Positions 36,601 to 48,237 of a stretch of 64,000 bases of DNA are shown piece after piece. The notes under the pieces are model-generated. The model was not told the DNA's origin. It saw nothing but the letters and a program-made list of their open reading frames with translations, and did no database searches. The stretch comes from Exophiala sp. HKRS030 (lineage: Eukaryota; Ascomycota; Eurotiomycetes; Chaetothyriales; Herpotrichiellaceae). The stretch's first letter is position 1. Each line of letters begins with the position of its first letter. The DNA lies in the NCBI GenBank assembly GCA_023897205.1, contig JAHWDD010000003.1, forward strand, positions 7,319,665-7,383,664, given 5' to 3'. Made by a program: the position numbers and the translations under genes.

Positions 36601-37259
36601 TATCTCGATGTAGCGCTAGCGTGCTAAAAGATAATAATGTGCACACCTCTATAAAGGCTACTATATTCTACTTCCACTAGCTTTTACCTTTACTTAGAGA
36701 CTAACTCAAATAGTCTGAAGTTATATATACATATCTTCCCTTCGTCGCATATGGCCTTAATAGTTTGTATAAGCGAATGGAATGGTCCTACTACGATATA
36801 CCCTGTAACCACTTAGGGGGCCCCGGTCCAAATTCATGGCTGGTGGTTTAGGTCTACTTAAGACTAAGGTTAAGACTTTAATAACGATATTCTATTAGTC
36901 TTAACTTAGCGCTAATCTTAGATAAACCTGGTGTCTAGTGCTATAAAACCTCTTATAGAGTTAGACTACACCACCACTTTTCCTTATAACGGAAATTACT
37001 CTCATTAATTCGCATAGAATCTAGTCACCTCTTTACTAGACTTATTCTTTAGATAACCCTAAAACCACACTGTCCTATAACGATAAATAGGCACCAGAAG
37101 TAATAAGCTATAGGCCTGCGAGACTATTAATTACCTATTATAACGACGTATTCTACCTAAGCTCCGGGTTTATATTACCCATTTATTAACTATATAAATA
37201 GCTATATTAAAGGGGTTATTATTTCGCTAAAGGGATTTAGGGTAACTCTTATCCTCTTT
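36601..37259. other. AT-rich sequence, no gene
   Basis: No open frame above background. The segment around 36790-36870 is more GC-rich (gggggccccggtcc) but shows no recognisable gene or element end. Confidence 0.35.
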
Positions 37260-38480
37260 CCTTTTAAACATGTCTAACAGTCAGTATAATTTTCGCTTTC
37301 TATATAAGGCTATCGTAACTAGGAAGACCTTAGGTTTTAGTGAAAGAAAGCGCGATAATAGCTTCTATAGCACCATGAGATTACCTGCTAAGCCTAATTT
37401 CTAAAGTCTCTTACTATCCATAACTACGTCTTTATTTTCACAAAGTTTCGATATCTTTAGAGATAGCTCCTTACTTCTGGGTATACTACTCTATAAATAC
37501 GAATTAAACCTACCCTATCGCGTTAAAACTAAAGAGAGAGTGGCCTAATCTCTATTAAGGTTAGTCCTAAGATCTTTATAACAATATTAATATATTAACA
37601 TTAGTCTAGAGCTAATGAGACCTTATTCCTATCCTAGTTATATTAATTAGGAAGGCTACTATTTCGATGGTCTAGTTTAGTGCAGATCTTCTTATCCCTA
37701 AATAGAGACTATCTCCGCCAATTTTAGAGTAGAGATACTAAAAGAAGCTTATCTTTATAACTAGACGTTATTAAATATGATATCACTAGATATCCTTAAT
37801 AGAAGATTTATGGTCACAGTCATGAAAAGCCTTAAAGAATATCGATAACTTAAATGGGCAAGAGAAATACTTATAGTTTACTAAGAAGAATGTTCTTAAA
37901 TATGCCTAAAGCTAACTATATAGTGTAGAGCCTATTTAGTAAATTAGTTTTATCTCCTAGCGCTTAATGGAGAAATGAGCTAGAGAAGGTTATCACAAGA
38001 CATATCGCAGACATGTCTACAATGTGTCGCAAATTAGTGGGGCTAGGAAAATGAGAATACTCGCTAGATTAGGCCATGATTAAAGGATATATAGTTAGCT
38101 AAACAAAAACAAGCTGAGATATCCCACCCTAGAAAAGGTCTAGCTGCTGGCTCGGAAAACTGCGCTAACCCTCTAGAAGAAAACGAAGACCGGGCTATAT
38201 ACAGACCTTAGATCTAATCTTATTTCTCACGAGGCTCTAATCTCACTCATAATATACCCTTACTGCGCCAATCTATTCTCACTAGATATTTATCGAATTT
38301 GTGTACACTCCTTAAGTCCTAAATCTCTAAAGCAAAAGTTAGCTAACTAGCCGCAGAGTTAACGCGTACTATCTAATAAAGTGTTAAATTTAGAAACGAA
38401 ACAGAAGTGAAAGAAAGAGTTCAGTGAAGAACAGTTAAATGCCCCTATTAACTTCTAGGCGAGAGCGAAGAGAAAAGTGA
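37260..38480 (+). pseudogene. Decayed coding-like region of unknown family
   Basis: On the + strand, amino-acid runs stay coding-like over several hundred bases once isolated TAG/TAA stops are ignored (MSNSQYNFRFLYKAI, then TRKTLGFSERKRD near 37.3 kb; ISANFRVEILKEAYLYN near 37.7 kb; RHIADMSTMCRKLVGLGK near 38.0 kb). I do not recognise the family. Stop placement is consistent with RIP, and the frame shifts at least once. It could be a further cargo gene or part of a retroelement. Confidence 0.35.
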
Positions 38481-41400
38481 ATAATTCTACTAGAGAAGTG
38501 TGAAGTATTAATTAGTAGCTTAATATTAGAACCTCTAAACATATATAATCTGACATCTAACGTAAGACCTTATTTACTCATGCTTCTCTGTTTGTCCCTC
38601 CCCCTCTCCCGCCCCAAATCTTAAGTGTCGGTGTGAGACTTCGAAAGCTAATAACAAAGTTATATGTTTGTCTAATATTCTCCCTCGATTTTAACTTGCT
38701 AAGTATTGTGACACGTGTTACGAATAGTCCTAGCGTGCTGGCGGCATACAAAGCGGCTAACCTGTTCCAACCCTAAGTTATTAAGGCTACTTCCGCGGGC
38801 GATCTTTCCTTGGAAATGAACGATCCTTTCGGACAATGTGAGCTAGACACCTCCGTAGCGCGTTGATTGTTGATGTGACTACGGGCAGCGACCTACGATT
38901 CGATCTCGCTCGCTTCGGTCTGTTCCACCCTAGTACTGTATCGATGCCAATAGAGAGCAGCCAACCACCTACCAATACCAGCTTTAGTATCCGTACATCC
39001 GAGACTATTGATCTAGCCCTAGCGACGTAATTCGCGAACCAGAGACACCGATCCTTAGCCGGAAATCCGTTCAACCTAGCCTATTCAGTGTGTTTAACCT
39101 ATTTAGCGTATATGAGAACTATGAAGTGTTCCTGGTGCTAGCTAATATTAGCGACTATACCAGCCGTGTGAGAAGCCTCCGATTGTGGAAATAGCCCCAT
39201 TTTGAGGTGATGAGCCTTCTGACATAATAGGAAAATAAAATGCCATTGGGACAAAGTTATTAATGCCCGTTTAATATTGCTTGGGCATTGGGATTTACGG
39301 GTTTCCTTACTCATTTAAGATGGATAGTAATTCTCCTTGTATAAGCGTATTCTGCGGCTAACATAGCTCTGTTCACCCTAATTCTTTAGTTCATACTGGT
39401 TAACGTGCAAATGTACGGGGGTTTAGGGGTTACGTGGAGTTAATTTGGACGGCACGCGTATAATCCATTAGTACATAGTCCATCTAACTAGCTGGGTTAA
39501 ACGAGGTAACGACGCTGTTTAGGTATAAGATCTAAGCAGGGCTGTTCTGTATCGATAGTTCATAATTCGATATCGCTACCATTAGTTTGCCATCTATAGC
39601 TATTAATAGAGGCAATTAAGGCTTAGGAACATCCTGCAAGCTTAATATAGTAGCTATTATGAGTCCTTAGACCTTCAGATTCTTTTCTTTACGTCGCCTG
39701 TTCCTTTTAATTCTTCCTCCATGCCCATTATTCTAGAGAACTAATGTCATTCCGTATTTAAGGCTAAATTATTCTCTTCACTTTGCATCCTTATGTGGCG
39801 CTTTCTCTCCGTCTTATGGCTCTAACAAGATCAGAAATGAATTATCTCTCGGTATCCATAATGTGACTCCCTCGTTATGAGGCATGGTTAAATTATGTTC
39901 CCCCTGCGCTGACACAGGCAATCTAATACGTCCTAGCAGTTCGCTTAAGGTTGTAATCGCCAAGGGCGCCATGTCAGATTGTGAAGAAGTCGCAGAACGA
40001 TATCAAAAGACATTAACCGCTCGTTCTACGCGAAACACGTCTTCGTTTAATATGGTCTCCCGTCGCAATTAAGACACAGCTAGCATGACCGCTGCGTAGT
40101 ACAATCCGAAGCATTATGGCCAGGACAAGACAGCAATACTTAAGTCAATATTATGTATGTAAGTAAAGGTGTCAGAAACTACTCGCGCTAACTAGAGTAA
40201 ATTATTAACTATGTTCTTCACTTTATTATAGTGAGAAGAACGAAACTTTCTTTCTTTGGTGGCTTTTCCATTTCCAATGGTCGGGGCAACTAGGAACTAT
40301 TAAACCTAAGCATAGCGAATAATAATCTTAAATAGTTAAACCTTAATCTGATGATTAGTAATGATAACCCATAAGGATATTATTATGTGAGTCCCCTGCT
40401 GCAGCAGAGAGAGTTAAGCTTAATGTTCATGAAGCCGTAGTAAGTAATCCTCTAGAGTCCGCGCATATGCGTTATGAGTAGGTGTTTACTTCGAGTTAAC
40501 AAATTCCATAGCCTTTAGTACTAACGACGAAAAGTCCTGAATATTTTGGCGGAACGACTTCTCCTCGTCTGGTAAACTCTTAAGTGACGGCTACGGTATC
40601 TCTTTTTAGATAGTAGTGCGTGGTGACCGGCCCAGCATCAAGCTAACTCAAGTGTTAAGGTCTTTAAGAAGTCACCACATGTGCCGTGGAAACTTAACTA
40701 ATTTATTAGCGGTGCGGTTTCGATTCACTAGACATCATCAGTAATAAACACTACGAGAGGAATAACGATGGCCTAACACCTAATTAGTTCAGCTACGCAA
40801 ATTAAGCTAGATAGTCCTGTCCATGCCTGTATAACTCTGCCCTCCTCGAAAAGTCGTATTACAGCCATGAACTTTACATGTATATGGCGAAGAGGTTTTG
40901 AAGGCTGCCTTTCCAGGTCTATAGAGAGACGCAAGCGTGGTCCTAGTGCGTTATTTAACTACTCGAAATGGATATGTTCCGTTAGAGATATGTTATGATT
41001 ATGCCCTGGACACGCGTTGAAATTTTGAATGACATTAACGAAGGTGATAACATTGGTTAAATGCGCCCCAGTAGATTTCAGGGATTTAAACTACCAATCG
41101 CGAGTAAGTCTCCATAAGTTGCGTAGGTAAAAGGGCTTACCGCGTTAATAGCCCATGGCAGCGACAAATCGCCATAGAACGAAAGTGGTGGCTCCAAAGA
41201 CTTGTGATTATCGCCGACCTCATCTCGTCGAGCCTGGTCAAACGTGTCTTGTACAGAACAGCTGTCATGCGGTTGGTTTAGTTCGAACGAGGGCGTCAAA
41301 GCACTCTATCACGTTAACCATTAGGTCCAATCACCGAGGAATATAAATAACTCACTCCATCATTATCGCTATTTCCAGATAATTTGGCGTCGTAATGACA

Positions 41401-42301
41401 AATAGGTCAGCTTCGCTTCCGCTGACATGTCGAATAGGGAATGCCACCAGAGCACTTACTATCCTATTAGTTTCATCACTGATTTAAGGGTCATGAGTTA
41501 ATAGATAACCTTTGACTTACTTAGGTGACAGGGGATGTAGGAGGTTCTAACTCGCTAGTTAGCTTTTGGCATTTCTAGGTTGAATGGATAAGATAATAAT
41601 GTGTCAAATAAGATGTATCAGATTTACAGATGGGGTTATTAGGCCCTCTAGATATATGTTAATAATAGGAGTTTATATATAGAGGTAGGCGAAGGTTATA
41701 CCTAATCAGATCTTTAGACTTTCCTGGGTGACGAAATGCTACAGTACAAGATACTAATTAACTAGAAGCTATTGAAAGCTACCTGCAAGCGATGATCCTA
41801 GGTCGAGGGGCTCGGGAAGTCTTGAAGTGCAAGGGTTTTTCGCGCCAATGTTCCCCTTAGCCCCGCGATTGCTCGAGTCGAACTGCACGGGTCTTTTCTG
41901 CCTGGTGACTATCAAACTAGGTCATTAATTCTCAAGTCCTCAAGGGCTAACCTAGCCACCCATAGAGTATATAGCTAGGGCATACCCCAGACCCCATAAA
42001 GGTAGAACAGAGATTCTTTCCTCCTTCTCTTTGCCCCCTGTTCTGTCAGGGACGTGGGTTCTCGACCTCGTTATGAGTGTCTCTTGATTCGTTCGATCTT
42101 GAAGACTGTTCAGAACGAAAGACTGTGACTAGCACGATCGGCGATAATTAACGGCTCAGGGAAACTGTACTGTACTTAGTCATTCAGTCAAGAGATTACT
42201 GTGCCTCTCCAACCAAGGACGAGAAACTTGTTAACGGGGAACTTCCTCCCGGCACGTCCGGGCCGTGGAGATCAACCACGGCAAACGGGAAAAGCTTCAA
42301 C
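38481..42301. other. Mixed AT-rich and balanced sequence, no supported gene
   Basis: About 3.8 kb without a recognisable gene. A 95-codon - strand frame at 38787-39074 and short frames at 39884 (+), 41078 (-) and 41155 (+) have no recognised motif. GC content rises gradually from about 41 kb towards the following island. Confidence 0.4.
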
Positions 42302-42484
42302 ATGGCAAATTTTTCCAATTTTCGCTTGATCGGCGGCTTTAAGTGGACATCCAATGATCCTTCGTACCGCCCCCAATTCGAGTTGAAGTTGCTAAGCGGA
42401 CCGGTTCCGCCTGCCGGAAACCCCAGCACCAATAAGGTGGACTTTCACACCACAATACCCACCATTAGATTCGACGCGCGGTAA
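42302..42484 (+). CDS. Hypothetical short ORF, possible first exon
   Basis: Sixty codons from an ATG at 42302 (MANFSNFRLIGGFKW...) closing at 42484. The frame reaches a good splice donor (gcgcg|gtaagc at about 42481) immediately before the stop, so this may be the first exon of a spliced or truncated gene; the downstream exon was not found. No family recognised. The overlapping - strand frame (42196-42432) is equally open, which lowers confidence. Confidence 0.25.
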   Translation: MANFSNFRLIGGFKWTSNDPSYRPQFELKLLSGPVPPAGNPSTNKVDFHTTIPTIRFDAR

Positions 42485-43354
42485 GCTTTAGTAAGGTCTA
42501 CAAAAAGATCGTTTGAGGCGGGCCGAACCAAACCAAACAAATCAATCTGCTGCCCAGAACAGGTCTGCCATCTCCACCTTCAAATGTTGCTTATTGGATT
42601 TTCTTTCTGTGTTTCCATGCAATGCTTCCTTAGTGGAACAATTATAGTGTCCGTGGTCTCAAACAGTACTCTAAAAAGGAATATCCTGATTACTTCATCC
42701 CTGAATTCCCTGTTACAGTCCAGATGCGAAAGTAAGACATGTTCGTTAGCGTTGTATTTACGTAGATACTGCAGGTGCACCCCATAAGATTGCCGTGATC
42801 AGCTTAGCCACTAACTTGGCGAGAGCGCTAGGCGCTCGCTTCAGGGAGGTTCACGAATGCCTAGCGGATTGAAGATCACGATATTGTAGGACGATCTGAG
42901 TTAAATCCATTCCAGGAGCTGGTTGTTACGATCGGTTAGCCTGTCTCTTTCCCATTTGCCTGCTGCGATGGGGATTACCCGCTCTGAGCAGGTTGCTAGA
43001 TTTGCATGTGTTGATGGCATCGAGGCTAATGGTCCACGCGACATATTGTAACTCTTCCCTGGAAACTGGCAGGTGAAGTGATAGTCAGTTGTCAAGCTGT
43101 TTACTGGGAGGGGGGGGGGAATAGTCTCCCGTAAAGCACTAGGTCGAAAGGAATGACGGAGGAAAAGAATGGGGACAGATTCTGGTGTCGCTGCTCCGGA
43201 GGATTTAACGCGAAAGGACATATGATTTGCACACGCGCATGCGGATGACTTACGGTGCTCAGGGGAACAGATTCCTTTACAAGCCTTCTTCCACTTGGTA
43301 ACAGATTTACGTGCTTCCTGAGAGCATGCTCGCATGGTTGCGTAGCTGTTTCTA
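42485..43354. other. 3' flank of TPR fragment, no gene
   Basis: Frames at 42580-42787 (both strands) and 42901-43386 (-) show no domain. A short G run (gggaggggggggg) lies near 43106-43118. Confidence 0.35.
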
Positions 43355-44212
43355 TCATTGGGGCGTACTGTGGGCGTCGGTAGCAATCACTGGTCGGGTA
43401 AACGTTCCGCTCAGCACCACATGCACAGAGTTCTGTATGCGAGCGATCCTATGCTTCATAGGTTGCATCGCGTTCCAAAGGTTCGGGCTAACATCGCAAG
43501 CTTGTTGTATCGACTCCAAGGTCTCGAGATCATTTTCCCCCAATACTCTCTTACGTAATTCCACGACCGTTTGCATGAGTGAAAACGCTTCAGTGTATCG
43601 TTTGTCCTCGCTGTATTCAATTGCTAGCTCGTACATCGACTCAATCGTCTCCGAATCATCTTCTCCAAGCTTTCGTCTTCGGATTTTCACCACCTCATCC
43701 ATTTGTCGTAGCGCCTCTTCACATCGCCCTCTCCCACTGTAGAGCATCGCAAGTTCGTGCATGGACTCCAGCGTCTCGCGATGGTCGTGTCCAAGGATCC
43801 ACTCGCGTTGTCTGACCACATGCTCCATAAGACGCAGTGCCTCCTCACATCGCCCAGCATCGTTGTAATCAACCGCCAGCTCATGCATCGACATCAAAGT
43901 AACAGGATGGTTGTGTCCGAGTTTCATTTGGTGCGCTTTCAACAACTTCTCCATCAGCTGAACGGCTTCTGTATGTCGACCAATATCGTTGTACTCAATC
44001 GCCAATTCGTGCATCGATCTCAATGTATTGGGACAGCCGAGGGCGAGTTTCCTTTCAGTCATCTTCCCGATGCTCCCCGAGGATGAGACGGGGTAAATGC
44101 TGAACCTTGCGTCTGGGAAAGTAATCACGGCTGAAGCCGTATATATTGTAAGATATTGCAGAGGATTGTGGCCGGATAACGGTCCTAAAGTGTATGCGCA
44201 AACCGTGGACAT
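43355..44212 (-). pseudogene. Kinesin-light-chain-type TPR fragment
   Basis: The 285-codon frame contains about five tandem 42-residue tetratricopeptide units from residue about 52 to 225. Each has the pattern H(P/R)xTLxSMHELAxxYxxxGRxxEAxxLMExVVxxRxxxLG, the TPR_10/TPR_12 type found at the C-terminus of fungal NOD-like (NB-ARC or NACHT) receptors, where it acts as a ligand-sensing repeat array. The first 50 residues do not look like TPR or an effector domain, and no nucleotide-binding domain lies upstream on the - strand to 45 kb; after the last repeat the sequence turns atypical. I therefore read it as the detached repeat region of a larger gene. The repeats themselves are free of stops and very similar to each other, consistent with the fast turnover typical of such arrays. 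A short stand-alone TPR protein remains possible. Confidence 0.65.
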
Positions 44213-45930
44213 GACCGCCAGTCCCTATCCGGTCCTTGTTCTATCTATCTGTGCTGCTATCGCTGGGCCACCCAGCGTCTGGCCGTCGACTGCAATAGTC
44301 GATTGTTTGGGATGCGCTGCATGAAGTGCCGTTCCTTGATACCCCCCGGGTCAGTGACCGCTTTCGACAGCCGAGACACCATCAGCAACCGGACCCGTGG
44401 CCACAGCGTCCTTTGCATCGATGGCGTGCCGCGATGTCGGCGGGCTGTGTAAGTGGCAGTAGGTGAAGTGTGAAAGATCTGTTTTGAGCTATGGGTGGTG
44501 TTGGTACGGAGTATCAATAGTGTGACTCGATATGGTGATTTTATCAAATTATGGTTTCCTCTGCCTAGTACTGTATGATTTTCTGTGTGGTAGACCATCT
44601 CTTGCCCTTCAACTCCGCCTCTTCGCCGTGTACTATTCACTCAGCGATACCGTAAAATGCCGTCGGGTAGGAAGACGGTGTGCTTGAAGTCGATCTTCCG
44701 TCCCCGGGCATTCGTGAAAGAGGCACTACTCGGGACTAAGGGATGCATCATCCCCCGAGCTAGGCCATAAGCCACCCCCAATGACGCAGCTGGGTGACCT
44801 GCGTTATTATCAAGCCCCATCCATCCCTACTGCCACCCTTTTCTGAGCCAATCTCTTGCAACGCTTACTTTCGTGTTCGAACATCGTTCAATCCGCGGGT
44901 CGAGGTGACATGGAAAAGGACACATGGGCAAGTGGTATCTGGACGCTGTCTCTGCTGCCCTTACGGCATACGACATTCCTCGGTGTGTACTCTAAGGCTC
45001 AGAGGCTGTTCTCTCTGGACCTCGGTGCGGCCTGTCACAAGTTTCGCAACGAGAAGTAAAGAAATCCAACGCTCTCCATTTCAGGAACCTCCCAGTCAAA
45101 CACGACAGGAAAGGCCTTGAATCACACACCCAGGACATATTCACCTCGTGATGTGAACACCTCCGAAACTTTTGGGTCAGTGAGAAGATGGATTTCCGCT
45201 TTGTCGCCTGTGCGGCGCAAGTATCCTGTTGCTACCGGCAACGCTTTATCCTCATAGCGTGGGAAGTGTGATCAAGATGACGGGATCGGCCTATGGACCA
45301 CAGAGCAACATAACGATGAGACGCGCGTTTTACAGACGAACAAGCTCGGATGAAAGGCGCACTCGACGACCGTTTACCGTCCTACCATCGCGTTCCCTCT
45401 CCGGCTGGACCACCCCTCACAACACCTCAATGTGATGCGATTAACCTCAGCAACAACCCTCCGACTTGACTACCGAGAGAGGCTCCTCAACACAGGGTTA
45501 AAAGACTACTGTGGCTCGACCAATCGCGCTGGATGGGAAGGTCCTCTAACAGTGCTTAGGAATCAGGAGACGAAAGATGCAGTCATGTTGGGCCCGTCTC
45601 TACCGCAAAAGGGACGAAAGAAGAGATGGGCATAATGCTATGCAGATCTTAATACGCGCATTGTTGGCACTGTCTCCAAAGCGGGAGATAACACGTGGCA
45701 TTCAAACTCCAGATCAGCAAAGCAGAGTTATCTCATAAAACCGGATATCAGGGTGTAGGTTATGCAAGCAAAGCCAGTCCCTCCATAAGCTCGGCGGGAA
45801 TAAGGGAGGGAGATCGAACGATGATCAACCTTATTAACAGCCATTCGGCCACAACCCTACGTATGACTATGGAGTGCTGTCTGCTGCCAGACAATGCTCG
45901 GCACATACTAATGTTGAAAGGAGAACAAAC
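44213..45930. other. Gene-poor part of the higher-GC island
   Basis: Several open frames on both strands (44257-44640 -, 44794-45120 +, 45229-45635 +) overlap each other and have no motif. No nucleotide-binding domain that would complete the TPR fragment was recognised. Confidence 0.4.
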
Positions 45931-46085
45931 ATGTGCTTCTACACCACAGTGAACTAGCGCTACTATGATTGAGAATGGACCAACTTGAAGACCCGTTGCC
46001 CTCGTCAGCACCGACTGGGATATTCTTATCGCGCAAAAATTCTCGGTTACCAATTATTTGAGCCGGACTGGTCGAATCTGTCCTT
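45931..46085 (+). pseudogene. Dead partial paralogue of the 48238 gene
   Basis: Begins ATGTGCTTCTACACC (MCFYT) and follows the 48238 gene position by position: MCFYTTVN-stop-RYYD-stop-EWTNLKTRCPRQHRLG against MCYYARIDFACVDWKWGNMKQRCPRQHRIG. Two in-frame stops fall in the first 15 codons, and similarity fades after about 50 codons. It is a truncated, inactivated duplicate about 2.3 kb upstream of the intact copy. Confidence 0.75.
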
Positions 46086-47057
46086 GTGTGAGGTAGTCAC
46101 CTTTAACCCGAGCAGGGTACGAGAACCCATGCGAATAGCTCGGTGGAGCGATAATGTGCTATGCTTTCTGCCAGCCGAGAGCGATCACGGAAGGTGTTCT
46201 TGGTCTTCTTCTAGAAGTGAAGACTCTCGGCGAAAGAGAGGATATCAGCAGTATTACGCCCCCGCAGTCCACCGCCGCAGTCAACTGACGAAAAGGATCT
46301 TGAGTAGGAAAAAGACCACATAAACTCCTGTTTGGCGCTCCATCCCTCAAAAACATACGTTGCGAAAAAGACGATCGGTGGGATCTGGACTAAAGAGTCT
46401 GCCGAGTGTCAAACATATTGAATACAGACCTCAAGGGGACAAATTGAGCGTCCCTTATTAGAAGCAGTGTCACTGAAATCCTAGTCATAGTGGCTATACA
46501 AAGCCAGACTTTCCACGAAGGTGGTTGGTCATAACTCGGCACCGTCGTGGCCACAATACCAGCGCAAGTCAATGCGGCAGACAAAAGCGTGTATTCAACC
46601 TGTTCTTTCGGAGGCAAGCGGCTTGATCAATTGAGGTCGACTGAATAGTCCTATCCGAACACTTCCCGCTTCTGGGTAAGAGAGAGTGAAATAAAGAATA
46701 GGTCGTTAAGGCAAAGCTCTTTAAGTTCATGTGCCATGACTGAAGCCAACAAAGCCTTCGGGATGCTTGCAAGTGAGATCAGATGATGCATTTCTGCACA
46801 AAGTTGCCATCCGAGTGGTGGGAATTATCAAATACTGGTAGGCTCTTGCCCATCATCTGTATCGATAATGTCCTTATTTAGTACCCGAGCTCGTGCAAGA
46901 ATGATTTGTCCCATGTAGAAGTGACCATCCGTACAATCTAGTCTAGTTTCGTTTTGTTGGTTCTGCACTTTAGACGAATTCGACAACAGTCACTTTCGAT
47001 GGCTGCCATGACGAGCAGGAATATGACAGGTCGAGAGTTGATCGTTGCCAGTTTTGC
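46086..47057. other. Intergenic region, no recognised gene
   Basis: Short frames (46159-46356 -, 46390-46617 -, 46569-46772 -) have no recognisable domain. The part near 47057 is the 3' flank of the HeLo-domain gene. Confidence 0.4.
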
Positions 47058-47702
47058 CTAAAGAAGGTCTCGCTGCAGAGCCAGAACATGAAGCCGGCCA
47101 CTCACTCTTTCAAGGCGGTTAACGTAAGTTGCCAGATTGTCAATGAGAGTGTCCAGCTCTATCTGATCACGGGGGACCCAGCACACTTTATTCCACGATT
47201 TCAACAAGGGTTCTTGCGGACGGTCCTTTGTGGCGAGCTGAAATGCACGCTTTATGTCGGGAAGGCTCGAGTAGATCCCCTCGGGCGCATCGATACAGTC
47301 TGGCCCCAATTCATAACGACCAACCGCAGGCGATGAGGTGTGTCCAAAGAGGCAAAGCTTATGGAGTGCGCCCTTGATCCCAATGAGTGACTGTGCGACC
47401 TCTTTCTCTTCTTGCGCCCACCCATTCCTTAGGTAGCAGCACTCCTGTCCAGCGGCCTGGAGGCCAAGCGTCTCTCCCCAGAATCTTAGTCTTGCCTCTA
47501 GCAATATCAGTTTTGCCAAAGATACCTCATAGCTATGACTCGGATTTCGGTCCCAATCAACCCGTTCTAGGCAGTCGACACAGTTCGAGAAGAGGTCTGC
47601 GATCGCAGAGGTGCGGATGTGTAGGTCGGCGCCAACCGTTTCTGCAGTTTGGGCCAAATGGGATAATTTATCGATTTCGGAAACAACTGCCTCACGATCC
47701 AT
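47058..47702 (-). CDS. HeLo-domain protein (HET-S/prion-inhibition family), no prion tail
   Basis: A 214-aa frame. Residues about 30-80 (SAIADLFSNCVDCLERV, then YEVSLAKLILLEARLRFWGE) closely resemble the N-terminal HeLo domain of fungal HET-S and relatives (the LFNNCVDCF...RLSRWGEAV pattern), and the C-terminal part (LLKSWNKVCW, LDTLIDNLATYVNRLERV) matches the last helices of the same domain. HeLo domains are membrane-targeting helical bundles that execute regulated cell death in non-self recognition, normally triggered by a C-terminal amyloid motif or by an NLR partner. Here the protein stops soon after the domain, with no amyloid-type tail. The usual hydrophobic N-terminus is replaced by a polar one (MDREAVVSEIDKL), and an upstream open frame (47567-47833) in another phase suggests a missing or differently spliced first exon. 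It may be truncated, a regulatory HeLo-only protein, or a gene remnant. Confidence 0.65.
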   Translation of the reverse strand: MDREAVVSEIDKLSHLAQTAETVGADLHIRTSAIADLFSNCVDCLERVDWDRNPSHSYEVSLAKLILLEARLRFWGETLGLQAAGQECCYLRNGWAQEEKEVAQSLIGIKGALHKLCLFGHTSSPAVGRYELGPDCIDAPEGIYSSLPDIKRAFQLATKDRPQEPLLKSWNKVCWVPRDQIELDTLIDNLATYVNRLERVSGRLHVLALQRDLL

Positions 47703-48237
47703 ATTGTCGCGGTGTCACGACGTGGTTGCGAGTCTATGTCCAAGCATTCCCAGGAAACATGGACGGCTCCGGACAACAAGCCAAGTGCAATGTTGAGGTT
47801 GCGGATCTGGCTTGCCAGTGACCGTGACCACAAATGTGGCTGCTAAGCACGTGCCTCTGCGACTTTCGACCTTGACATAACACATTTGAGGTGAGACAGG
47901 AGTTTGCATCAATTCGTCTTAGTGAGGATTATCCAAAACATTCATTCCTCCGATGAAGAGCAAAGCGGGGTAACGATCATCCTGCCCGCGAGCGAACGGC
48001 CGGAACAGCGGACCGGAACGCTTGTCCAAGTACTCCGTAGATCGTTCCAAAACTCTCGCAACTCACAGCCAACGGCAAAAGGTACCTGCACCATATGTAA
48101 GTTTTTGTCTCCTGTCTACTCGCAACGAAGAAGGTTGAGACCAGTTAGGTATCTAGGTAGCTTCATATATCAAGCAATTGACGCTTCAGGCCCGAGGTCA
48201 TCACCAGTAACCACGTTCGCACTCTTCACCCAACATC
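47703..48237. other. Divergent intergenic region
   Basis: It separates the - strand HeLo gene from the + strand small Cys gene and probably holds both promoters. An upstream exon of the HeLo gene may lie at 47.70-47.83 kb on the - strand. Confidence 0.4.

Noticed and set aside
38787..39074. 95-codon - strand ORF
   Set aside because: No motif and no homology I can recall; flanked by decayed DNA.
42901..43386. 161-codon - strand ORF downstream of the TPR array as a continuation of the receptor
   Set aside because: It is in a different frame, lacks repeat character and runs through a long G tract.
47058..47702. A complete HET-S-type prion gene
   Set aside because: Only the HeLo domain is visible; no C-terminal amyloid repeat follows before the stop.
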